64,000 bases of DNA from Seriola aureovittata. Taxonomy: Eukaryota > Chordata > Actinopteri > Carangiformes > Carangidae. Under the pieces are notes generated by a model. That model was not told where the DNA came from. It was given only the letters and a program-made list of their open reading frames with translations, and made no database searches. Below are positions 14,201 to 26,400 of this stretch, piece after piece. The first letter of the stretch is position 1; every line of letters starts with the position of its first letter. A program made the translations under genes and the position numbers. The stretch spans positions 12,494,732 to 12,558,731 of the forward strand of contig NC_079375.1 of the NCBI RefSeq assembly GCF_021018895.1, in the 5' to 3' direction.

Positions 14201-17200
14201 TGTGAATCTCAACATGTCTTCATGAGGTTTGAACATATTCATAAACAGTTTCAGACCCTAACTCTGTGTAATACACAGTTAATGATTTTATGATGTTTGT
14301 TCATGTGTGTTATGACAACATATGATTACAGCTGCAGCATTATCAAAGACTCATGTGTTTGTACACCAGTTTGCTGACAAGTATGTTTGTAAACTCTTGA
14401 GATGTTCTTTTAGTATGTATAGTGTTATAAGCAATTTATTTATGTATTAAATGTGAGATGGGGGAGGTTTCGGTCAAGTGACAGAACTCTATAAGCATGT
14501 AACAGTGCATTTATTGTCCTATCATTGGCTCTTCCATTTAGGCAAAAGGTATAAAGTTTTCAAGAGAAAAAAAGAGGTTAGACCAACAGGGAGATGAAGA
14601 GACAAAAAGCAAAGCCTCTGCTGCAGATGTTCTGAGGCATGATTTTAGACATCAAGTGTTTCACACCATCACTACTCATTAAAGTCAGGGTGATTTCAAC
14701 ACAAGTAAAATGTTTGCTTGCTTTTCTGTTTGGAGTTTTTTTTTTTTTTTTGATGGATTTGCAAAACAAGCGAGTGAAAGATTTAGGACAAGCAGTCACA
14801 TCTCATGCAGTTAAATTTCTTAAATGAATTGTCAAGTGAATTCACACATTTTTGTGAAGCAGAAACCAGAATAAATAAGCAAGACAAAAAGTATCCCACT
14901 GTCGCGTCTGCTCCCCATGCCATCATATGACACTTAAATTGTTTTCTGATCATCTCTCAGCGGATGGTCTTAAATGATGCAAAGACTCTGCTTGTGTTGC
15001 AATAGTTGGCAAGATGGAGCTGTGTCCTTTCTCTGACTGACTGACCTGGTTAGATTTAGGTCTGATTTTTAAAATAAATGTAAAATGTGAAAATTAAAAT
15101 TAAAATTTCCCAAAGCAGAAAGAAAATCTAAATTTGGAGCAGGAGCCCGGCTCCTGCATGAAGAAAATGTCTTACCTGCTGGTTTACTGGAAAATTCCGG
15201 TTAATCTTCTTCACCTGTTAAATTTAACAAGAGCATCAGTAAGTCATCAAAATATCTCCTGCCAACAAGCAAGAAACCAATTACTGGCACAATTTTAAAT
15301 ATTTGGAGCACCCTGTAGCTACTCACAATCAGAATGACAGTGTGTCTGAGAAGAAATAAACTAGCATCCGTGCTAACATGTTAACCACAGCACTGAAGGA
15401 ACATTGTTAGAGCGACTTCATTTATTCAAGGCATGCAAATTACAAAATGAGATAGATAGAGTCATTTCCACAAGGACCCAAGGCTCTTCCTAAAAAAAAA
15501 AAAAAAATCCATTAAAAAAAAATCCATTCTCTCTGTGGTAATAAAAGCGGGGAAACTACTGAGAGAGCAGTCAGGCTTTAAATTAAAACATTCTCCTCAG
15601 ATCACAGGTATCACTCGCTCCTAATCCATGCTATACTATCAATATAACTCTTTCTTAGGAGCAGAGCACCAAATTAAGCCATCCAGGCCTGATCCTGTCC
15701 TCCTTTAGAGGCGAGAACAAGTCACAGCTGCTTATTGTGCAAAGTTACTGAAGTTTGTGTCGAGGGAGAAAACAGGATGTTTCTTTTTCAGGGGAGGAAC
15801 TGGGAGGGAAACAGCCAGATAACTGTCAAGATGTGAGCTGGGTGTGGATATATGGGAGCAGTGATGGTGGGTTTGTTCACATTGTTGAGGCCAGTCACAG
15901 TGACTGCAGGTCTAAACCACCTCGGACATAAATCAGGAAAGGCTGAGGGGTTCAGTTCTTTGAAACAAATCACACATCTCTCACTCTATTTCAAAATACA
16001 CGGTGGGAAGCTTTGACTGAGTTTAAGGTGGGAAATACCAAACTAACACCTACTGAATTGCTGTGTTTTCACTTTATATGTCTATTCTATGGCATTCCAG
16101 GGGACACATTGTACTTTTCGCTCCATTTTACATTACATCTGTAATTATTGTACCATAAATGCAAATTCTATTACATGGACAGAATCACTGTTTTTCAAGT
16201 CCGTCTTAAAACAATAGCCATGAACTCCAAAATAGGTTTTGCTGACTATAATCATTCTTTGTGGTCATACTGGCCATCAAGAGATCCCTTCCTCTGTAAA
16301 GTTCTATTTATATAGCACTTTTCAAAACCAGTGTTACAATGTGCTTCACAATATGCAGATGAAAACATACAAGGACAAAAGCATAAAAAATTATTGAACG
16401 AATAAAAAAAAAGAGAAACAAATCAGGGCAGGAAAACTTTTAGAAGGTTTTGAGATGGGACTGAAAACACTTATCTGAGTTTGCTGACCTGACCCCCAGA
16501 GGGAAGCTGTTCCATAACCTGGGCGCCAGGACAGCACATTCTTTATGGTTATAGCGGTGTCATAATTTATTTAAAGCTTATATGAGGCTTCAGCAGTCTG
16601 AGCTAGTCAAATCAAAAGTTACCAGTATCTCAAGTTACAACCTTTTAATACAAAATTCCTTCCTCATGTTTCCACAGATAGTGTTGAGTGGCAGGGAGGA
16701 CATTGACAAAAAGTAGGGAATTTTTTGTACTATAAAGGCTGTAACTTTGAAGGGTATCCACTTTATCTGGTTAATTTGGTTGGCTGAAGAGTGTTATTAA
16801 CAAACAGATACATTTTTGAATACACATTTGACAGGACTGTGGATTGTGTTCCACATCACGTACACTGACTCCATTAGGGGGAGATCTTTTTGATGGCCAG
16901 GATTAAGAGAACGAATTATTACAGCAAGCGAAACATGTTTCAGTGTTCATATCAGCAACTGACTAGTCATTTAAGACAGATCTCAACTAAGATTACCACC
17001 TCGCAGTTGTGTGCCTCCGCCAACCAGCCAAGTTGCAGGAAATATGGTCACAATCTCCCCTTCCTGAGTTACAGCATTGAATAATGGCCAGAGGTGTTTT
17101 TGCAGAACATTATGATGTCACAGTGAAGTTGACCATTGACCATTTGGATACAAAATGTCATCACTTCATAATTTTATCCTACTAGACATTTTCGTCAAAT

Positions 17201-20200
17201 GGTGTCATAATTAACATATGAATTTGTGAGTTATGGCCAAAAATGTGTTTTATGACGTCACAGTGACCTTTGACCTTTGACCACCAAATTCTAATCAGTT
17301 CATTCTTGAGTCCAAGTGAATGTTATTGCCAGATGTAATGAAATTCCCTCTGGGCGTTCCTGATATATCGCAATTACAACAACGTGAGGTCACAGTGACC
17401 TTGACCTTTGACCTTTGACCACCACAATCTAATCAGTTCATCCCTGAGTCCAAATGGACATTTGTGCCAAATTTGAACACTTGAGGAGTATATTAATACT
17501 GTTAAATTGTAATAGATAGGTTTTGTTTTCATTAGTACTTGGCACTTTACACTGTCATTTTGTACACAGATAAATACAGTTCTGTTACCTTACTTACTAG
17601 ATTTGTTGCAGATTAAAATTCAAGACGAGATAAGCTCATAACATATCACTGTTGTCGGGCAAAGTACATAGCATTTACTCGAAATATAAACATTTCAACA
17701 CCACAGGAAAAGCAGCCTTTTATTGTTTTTTTAGTTTGATGCCACAAAGCACTTTTGAGAAATATTATTAAGAGTTTTAGGAATGGAAGAATTGACTCTA
17801 TTGTTATAGTGAGAACATCACTGTAAGGTAAAAACCACGGTCCTTTTCATTTCAGCTCTACTCTTTACAGCTGGTTGTTGTTTTCTCTAGTCGCTGTGTC
17901 GTTTACTGCTCATTTCTACGAACACTGATATTTACAAGTTTTTACCAATACCTGACAATGTGGCACGATGATGTCCTGTAGTTGTATCTTTATTTTTATT
18001 CTCAACATACTTATGCACTATTTCAATAACTTTTCAAATTTTAATCTTGTGTTCTTTTTTATGGTGACAGTGTAACATCTGTCCTGGGACCACAGATGAA
18101 AAATAGACTTTTGGTTAACTCTGGCACATTAAAAGTAATGTTTATTAATGTGCACTGTTCCTGCTAAATAATCCAATAAATAAATAACATAGGCCTGGGG
18201 GGTTTATCAAAAACATTCTCAATGTAGCAGGCACTTTTATAATACTTTTTATAATAAGTACTTTTCAGTTAAAATTTCAGTATTTGCCTATTTGCTTTGC
18301 TTACTTTACTTCCCCTCAGTATCTGAGAAGATAATTCCACTGATGGGTCAACTTACATAGCAAACAACTGAGGTCCAGAAAGGCCAAATGAGTCATGAGT
18401 CACTAATGGAAAAAGCATCAATTAAAAAAAAAAAGCTAAATTATTTAATATGTTGAGGTGAATTGTCTCGAAAATAATTATGGTGCATACCAAACATGAC
18501 CGAACAAAGATGAGCAGGGATCACAGGTCAGCGCTTGCCAACAGGGTGTAGACAGGCATCATCAGTGGAGCTGCTAAAGGCCACTGAGGAACAGCTTTGA
18601 AAATTGCCACAGAATTGAATCAGCACAGTCTCAGCAGAAACTGTTCAGCCTGACATTTGTTGAAACTTAAATCTGAGCTGCAATTCAGACACCACTTTTA
18701 TTCAACGCCAAGGCACAGAGACACATAAACCTAACCTGTCGTCAGGAGCATTATGCCTAAACAAGAAAGAGATGAGTCGTGAGGTATGAGTCAAACTTAG
18801 ATGTAATTTCTAGATCTGATTTGATGCACAGTCACATTTGGAGAAAGCCAAAAGAAACCTTCAGCCCACAGTGTCTGCTGCTCTGCTGTATAGCCGACTA
18901 GTGGGAGCCGTTAGGACCAATGGAGCAAACACTTTCCTTCATAATGCTCACATATTGCCTTCATTGATGCCTTCAAATGCATCGCTAAACAAACTAAAGA
19001 GTGCTTTCATGAACACCGGGATGGCCTCCCCAGTCACCAGACCTGAACATCACTGAACCTTTATGGGGGTTTGTGGAGCGCAGAGAGCCGAGCAGGTTCA
19101 CTCGTCAATCATTGCTCAGACAACTGGCGGCACTTTTTCATGACGAATGATGCAACATTTGACTACAAACAGCTCAGTTCAAGTGTCTGACAGCAAACCA
19201 CGAGAGACTGACACTTTTCTGCAAGCAAAGGTTGACCCTGCTCTTTATTGGGTGCTTTACTTCAATATATTTTCAGATGTTGGTGCTATATTTGTCCACT
19301 GCTGGTGCATCTCATTTGCAAGGTTTCCTGTTTAATAAGTTGGACCCATTCATTTTTTTTTTTTTTTTTTTATTCAAAAGGTCCATCTATGAATATTTAT
19401 CTTGACCTTTAAAAAAACAGGTGAAAATTTGATACAAACACAAACCCTCCCAAATACGTTCTCTAGTTTTACCCTTGATTGTTTCTTAAGGTCTTTATGG
19501 GACTCATAAAGGCTCATATAGGCTCATCTGCAGCATAATCAATTAATGAATCAATCAATCACTTTATTTGTCCCTGAAGGTCAATTGCTGGGGCAGCAGT
19601 GAAACAAAAACACAATAAAAACACAAAGCACATAAGCACATATGTACAAAGTAATGCAAAATAAAAATGGGTGTAGAAATGGAGTATGCAAGTCAAAACA
19701 ACTACATTAGTACATGTATACCCACACATAACTGTGTATATATAGATTCACTGTATAGTTAGTCAGTGCTCATCTATCGTATTTAAAGACGTAGAAGTTA
19801 TATTATTATATATTATATTATTATACTTACATGTATTACAGGCCCTGTTACTGTATATATTTAGAGTTCAATAAGAGCTCAATAATGGTCTTTTTTTCTT
19901 TTAGTGTTAGTTTAGTTTCTAGTCAAGTTTTATTTATTTATATTTTTTTTAATTTCTTTATCCAGCTCTTAGATTGTCCTCACATTGTTTGCTTTGTTTT
20001 TGTGACTTCGCTGCTACAAGTTACAATTTCACATTTAGATTAATAAAGTACTCTTTCAACCATCTGTCTATATATACGCTTCTGTTACCTTTTCCTCAGG
20101 GAGGTTAGTTAAGAGATGGAGGAGTGTATAAAAAGAGTAACCATACCTTTTGTTTTTGGATACAAGTAAAGCAGCTCTTTTGTAGTTTCTTTTTCATTTT

Positions 20201-23200
20201 TCCGTTCACTTCTTATTACTAGAAGTCTATTCTGAGCTGCCTTTGAACATTAAAGCATAACATCTAGGTGATAATAACCAATCCGCTCTTTTGAAATTGC
20301 AGCTGCTTTCACTTAAAAAGATGAAAAAATATTAAAGCTTGTTAAAAACTGGCATCACCGATGGCCATTTCAGAATCATGTACACATATTCAACCGTCTG
20401 CTCTTTCAGCAGAAATCTGTACATGCAGCCATGTTACTAGCTCACTCACACACCTCAGTGAATGCCAAGGCCAGAGCGAGAAATACACTCTGTATTGTTG
20501 AGGCCACTCTGGCAGTGAGTCATCGGTGTTATGTTTAGTACGTCCCTCACTTCGTCCACTCCAATTAACCAGGGTTCCATTATTCCCCAGAGACCCTCGC
20601 ACACAAGGGCCATCGCTCAAACACAAACACACACACACACACACACACGGCCACACACACAGCCACGCCAATGGACACAGGATAATTACAAATTCCTATT
20701 TTTCACTGCCGCTCCCTCCATGTTGTATTCATGTCATGCGGAGAGCCAACACTACTGTCTGGTTACATTTTCCTAGACGACGGCTTGACAGGCGCTCTCT
20801 AGAAATCAAAAATTATAGTTTACTGCATGTTGTCAAAATTAGACTTTTTTTTTGCCAGGATCTGTATGAGCTGCCACATGTGATGAAGCTTGTTGGCAGT
20901 ATTTGTATTTGACCCCCCCTGCTGAGCATCACTGCCTGTCTGGAAACACACAGACAAACTTTCTTTTTTTTTCACGTAAGCTGTGGTAGAGCTGTGAAAA
21001 TATGTTCGCAATAAGACAAAGAATAGAACATCATTATTTCTTTATTTCTTGCCGCCTCTTGGTATCATTATTTTATCATATATTATGATGCATTATAGAT
21101 TACACGAGTGCATGGGGCTTAGCTGGAGGGAGTACTGTAAGTGTAGTTCAGTGCGCGTTCTGTTATTGTGACCTCGGGCTGAAAAGGCATTAGTGTGTGT
21201 CTACTTAATGCCATGACATTTGCAAAGAGACTGTTAGACAATCCACAAATTGAAAGTCTGTTGCATTAACACATAACCCAATATCTCATTGGTTTACATG
21301 GGTGACTGCATGAGGCGGCAGACCTAACAAGCTTTATTGCTTCTTACTCACATTGTGCTTGGTGAGACTGGAAATGTTGCTCGCTATTGCCTGAAGCCAG
21401 TCCAGACAGTCTTCGGCTGCAGTAAACTGTATAACTCCGCTGCAAACGCCGTCCACAGCTATAACCTGGAAAGCATTTTTCCTGAAAAAATAAAAGAATA
21501 AAACTGAGGATCAAATTGAAAAAGGCACAAGAAGAGTTTATCCAGTTTTCAGTTTATCCACATCTCTGCAGAATTTCAGCACATTACTACATCTCAGCGT
21601 AAGGATTAAACAAATGTATGAATCAGTGAGCTTCAGATGTGCTGGTTGGAGGCTAACTGTTTTCCATTCTTTGTGCCAAGCTAAGCTAACTGGCTGCTAG
21701 CTGTAGCACAGTACAGCCATGAGAGTGGTATCGATCCTGTCATCTAACTCTATGCAACGAAGCAAACAAATACTGAGCTATTCCTTTAAATGTACCAAGA
21801 GATTTTAGGAACAGACCATACTCACAATGTAATAACCAAAGCAGACAAACTAACTCTGACAAGGACAAGTTAATCTTCATTCTGCTGTACAATAAACTGA
21901 AAACAAAAATTCTGTAGTAAGGATGATCAATCTAAAAACTTATGATATCCTTATGCAATTTTCAGCTAATATGCTAAAACATGCCAAACCACAAGAGTGA
22001 TTCATTAAGAGTCAATCCAAAAGATTACTGTTTCCATCATCCACTGTGTAGCAAAATGGAAATGTATTTATTGACAGCTTAATGGCTTTTTACGTCATCT
22101 GTCCACTATTCAATAGTTCTGTCCTGTACTATGGCAGACGCACAGAACCAGTGTAAATAAAGTTTATTGCAAAATTACTTTGTGTTGCAAAAACATATTT
22201 TCTGCTCCATTAGAGAACACCCAAGCACTTAAAATGTAAGAGGGGTGACACCAGCTCTGCGAGTGAGAATAGATCCCACTGACCCTTCAAGATGAAGTCC
22301 CCGCAGCTCACCTGCAGACGTCAGAGCCAGGGATGTACTGCGACAGGCGTGAGTGTAGCAGCGGAATAAGGCGCAGGTCCACCCATCTCTTCTCCCAGCG
22401 AAGCCCCGGGGACGTGGGCCAGGACGAACAGGACAACGTGTCCTGCATGAAGTGTGAAACACAATTTAGAAGAGCTTGTCGTTTCCCACCTCGCACATTT
22501 CAAACAGTTATCATGTCAAGAGCTTGAGTTCTGCTGCTGCTGCTGCTGCTGTTGCAGGTGCACAGACAGGCCTACAGCAGCAGAGGGAAGCTGATTCACC
22601 CTCCTCAAAAGATAAAGATAGAGCATCCCGGTTATCAGCCTGCAGTGACAGCTGCATGGAAACAATTTCTGGCTGCTGCATGGCTACAAAGGGTCAGTTA
22701 TAGAATCAGTCAGTTAAAGAAGAGAATAATGGAAAAATGTACCGTGTTGTTAGGGTGGTAGTTCAAGTGCAGGCCGCTATCACACAGAGGGGAGGACGTC
22801 CCACTACTCTGGTCGCTGGGAATGCCTGAAAGTGCAACAGGAACACACAAAAGAAAATGTAATAGACCCCCCCACCACACTTCAAATTCAGTGCAACACT
22901 TCTATCTATTTCAAGGTTTCCAACATCAGTGAATCACAGCCCTGAACAAAAGTGTGTTACTTTGTTCTCTGAGCCAGTTTGTATTCAGTTGACTGGTTGA
23001 TTGGCCAGTCAACCTGGCCTACATATGCGTATGAAAGGATTTCATAAAAGCTTTCATGTCTGATGAGGGGCTGAAGCTTTCCCATGTAGGAGCAATCAAT
23101 TGCACCACAATGAGCAATGTCAATTCTTTCAGTTCAGTCTTTAGCATCTTTTGTGGAGCTTGAGATGGTGTCCTATCGTCTCTTTAGCAAAGTAGCGTCT

Positions 23201-23415
23201 TTATTTAGTGCTTGTCAAGACAAGCAAGTTCCAAAAAAGAAAAAAAGAGCAGCTGAATCTATGTTTCTTTATTTTTGGATTTTCAGGCTACAGTTTTTTG
23301 TCACCAGGACAACCAGGCCTAGACAGAAAATAATACCAGCTATAAATACTCTTGGTTGATTATTCTCCACAGCAGTAAAGGTGATTATATAGTTTAATTA
23401 AAGAGAGTATGTGTG

Positions 23416-23460
<45 letters not shown>

Positions 23461-26400
23461 CTTACATGTGCAGTCCTCACAAAGGGGCAGTTTCAAAAAG
23501 GCAGGAGTCTTCTTTAAGAAAGAGACCGTAAGAGTCACTTCTTCACCAGCGTTTCTCAAAACCTGGACCTGGAAGGTAAAAACAAGAGAATACTTTTACT
23601 GCAGGAAGCTGTAAACTGTGAGGCTTCTCTGCTGAAGGCTTGCTGTGATGAAACATGGTGTGCCAATGTCTAGCTAAGAATGGAAATCCAAGATAAGGGA
23701 TTTAAACAGACTGGAAGTTTTATGCTCCTCACACACATTTCTTACAGTTACATTTATGAAGGGATGAAACAGAAAAAAATTGGCTTTACATGTCAAAAAG
23801 ATACAAATCATAAAGTGAGACAAGATAAGCTGCTGAAAGAGCTGTTGCAGTGTAAGAGAATGTGAGATATGAGCTGACAGCTTACCACTTCCTCGTGGCG
23901 ATAGCTTCTAACGTTTATTCCATTTATCTAGAAACAACAGTAACAGGGTTACCCTAAATAATACTGCTGGCACCATATCACTGTAGCTCTATCTTCAAAA
24001 TGATTAATGAAGCAAGCACAATAACTGTTATGGCATCTGCGCTGAAAACTGTAAACAAGAGAGTCACATCCACGGTTGCCATGAATGCTGAATGTCTTTG
24101 GCTGGCTTGTAAATGTTGCTTCTGCATCGTATGAGCTGACTGAGATGAGATGTGGGAGATTTTCTTTTTTTTTTTTTTTTTTGGTGACATTCATATAACA
24201 AATGAAAGATTTGGGATGTGACATTTAGCTATAGGGATGCATAATCTTTCAACACAGTTTTGTGAATGTGGCACATGAATTATTGAAGAAACAGTCCATG
24301 TTATTTTGCAGTGAATAGAATGAGTTGTGTAAACAGGCTTCAATGTGAATTCTGGCATTTTTACCTGAAGGATGCCGTCTCCAATGAAAAGCAGCCCAGA
24401 GAGTTCGGCTGGAAACAGAAAATCACTTCAGTAAAAATAAACAAGCAAACATAAAAATGGCAGTAGTTGTGCAAAGTTTTCAAGGATAATAATATACCTT
24501 TTTGCTCTTTTGATATTTTTGATATCACAACAGGGATTTTATGCTCTGCGCCACCCTAAAGAGACAAATTAAATCAAATTGAATTACCAAGGTATCACAA
24601 ACACAAACCAAGGCAAAGACACTTGAGAGCAACCCAGTTTTCAGTGAGTCCCTCTGCTAACGCTGCTATTGCCGTTTTACAAGAAAATGATCAATAACAC
24701 TTGTTCAGACTTAATTAAAGAAGTTGGGAGGAGTGGTCTAATCACCCGGGATCTAAATTACCTTGATGCTCAGGCCAAACCCTCCAATCGTCTGCCTCCT
24801 GATCGTTACAGTCCTCTCCTGGAAGAGATTCAGTTAGAGTCAACAAATGAGTTCAGCCTGATGCTGAACCTGCCGGAGCTCGTGCAACAGAACAAATGGG
24901 AGCAATGGTTTGTCTCAAAACTAGAATTTATTTATAACAAATTAACAGCACTGATTGAATGATGCAACATACATCCTTATTTGTTTCAGCAAAGTGCACT
25001 ACACAAAGAATCACTGTACAGCAGCTTATTTTTCCATTAATAGTAATACATAAGACGCAGTGATAATTAAATTTTTTATCATTTTTAGATTTTCAGTGGA
25101 ATCATATGATGATAAGGATCTTAACATGTTATTATTCTACAAATGTTGGTTGTAGAAATTAATAAATATGAGCAGCATGTAGTTATTAAAGGAATAGCCA
25201 TCATTCTCAAAATACACTTATTGCTTTCATGCCAAGTTACAGCATTATACCACTTGTATCTGTACAGAAAATATGAAAAATTAAATGAAATGTAAGAAGG
25301 CAAATAAGTGTATTTCTACAGTCTCAAACATTTCTTTCACAGTTCAGGTTGATCACTTTAGCTGTGACTGCAAAACTTTGCCACTTTGTGAATATTTGTA
25401 TTAATTTAATGACAGTGATTTCAGCCATATCCTACACCTCTATCTGTACACAGTATATATCAGTGTTGTCAAACTCTCAATTGCAACAGGTCATTGCCTA
25501 CATCAATATTCAAATCCATCCAAGACAAGACAACATTTTGAAAAGTAATGGTGGGTAAATTGCCGAATGCACACCTGGTAAGTACAGGTACATACAAAAA
25601 TCAAGTGCTGCCCAAAGAAAGTGTTGGATTCTCACACACAGTGAGTAATAAATGTATTAAAAATGCAACACTATCGACCTTTTGCGGGCATTAAATTCAT
25701 GATGCGGAACAACATCTTTTGTTTGAGAGCCACAGGCTGCAACAACCAATCGTCTGAAGTGTCAAGAAAAGTGTCAAGTTAGGAACACATGAGACAATTA
25801 GAGCATCAGCAGCAGCAGATATCTGTAAAATCAGACAATGTCTGTCCAAATCCATATGATGTAAGAGTGAAATAGAAATTGACAAAGCTGCAGGTGCAAA
25901 TCAAAATGAGACAAAAGGAGGGAGTTCACAGGAATCCAAGTCTCACTGCATTGTAAAATTCTGGATATGTGTTTCTTAACAGATTTTGATGTTGGATTTG
26001 TCTCAGGTGTTTGTGATTTCCCTCTTTTTTTGGATGGATTGTGACAGCCTGTCACTCTGGTATTAAGATGTTGTGGCATATTGCGAGTTGCATATTGTGA
26101 GTTTGATGCCTGACAAAGGTCTAGGATCGAACACATTTTGTGCTTACAGTGCGCAGGAATTCAACTTTTTCTTCTAAATGTAAAATGACTATACATCATG
26201 ATCCAGCGGGTGAATCACTATTTAATAGCTACATTTGATTTATGAGGAATAGATTAACTGATGCAGATTTTTCATTAGCTGACATTCACGGTGTTCTCAG
26301 CATCTTTGTGCTGTAACCTTCACCGTACTGCACATTCACATGTTACTGATTTCCCTGTATGAAGGTGAAGCAGCATTCAGTAATTGTGAGAGGTGACCGT

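Larger units (their letters stand above)
15215..21351 (-). other. sntg1 intron 10, repeat rich
   Basis: The 6.1-kb intron between coding exons 10 and 11 holds a fish interspersed repeat (16290-16545), a DR1-bearing tandem element (16990-17480), a Tc1-like relic (about 18900-19340), a LINE-tail-like segment (19545-19700) and an (AC)n tract. I see no exon candidate in it. Confidence 0.6.

Noticed and set aside
24669..24962. 97-codon plus-strand open frame
   Set aside because: It is antisense to sntg1 exon 3, whose sequence and splice sites explain the stretch.
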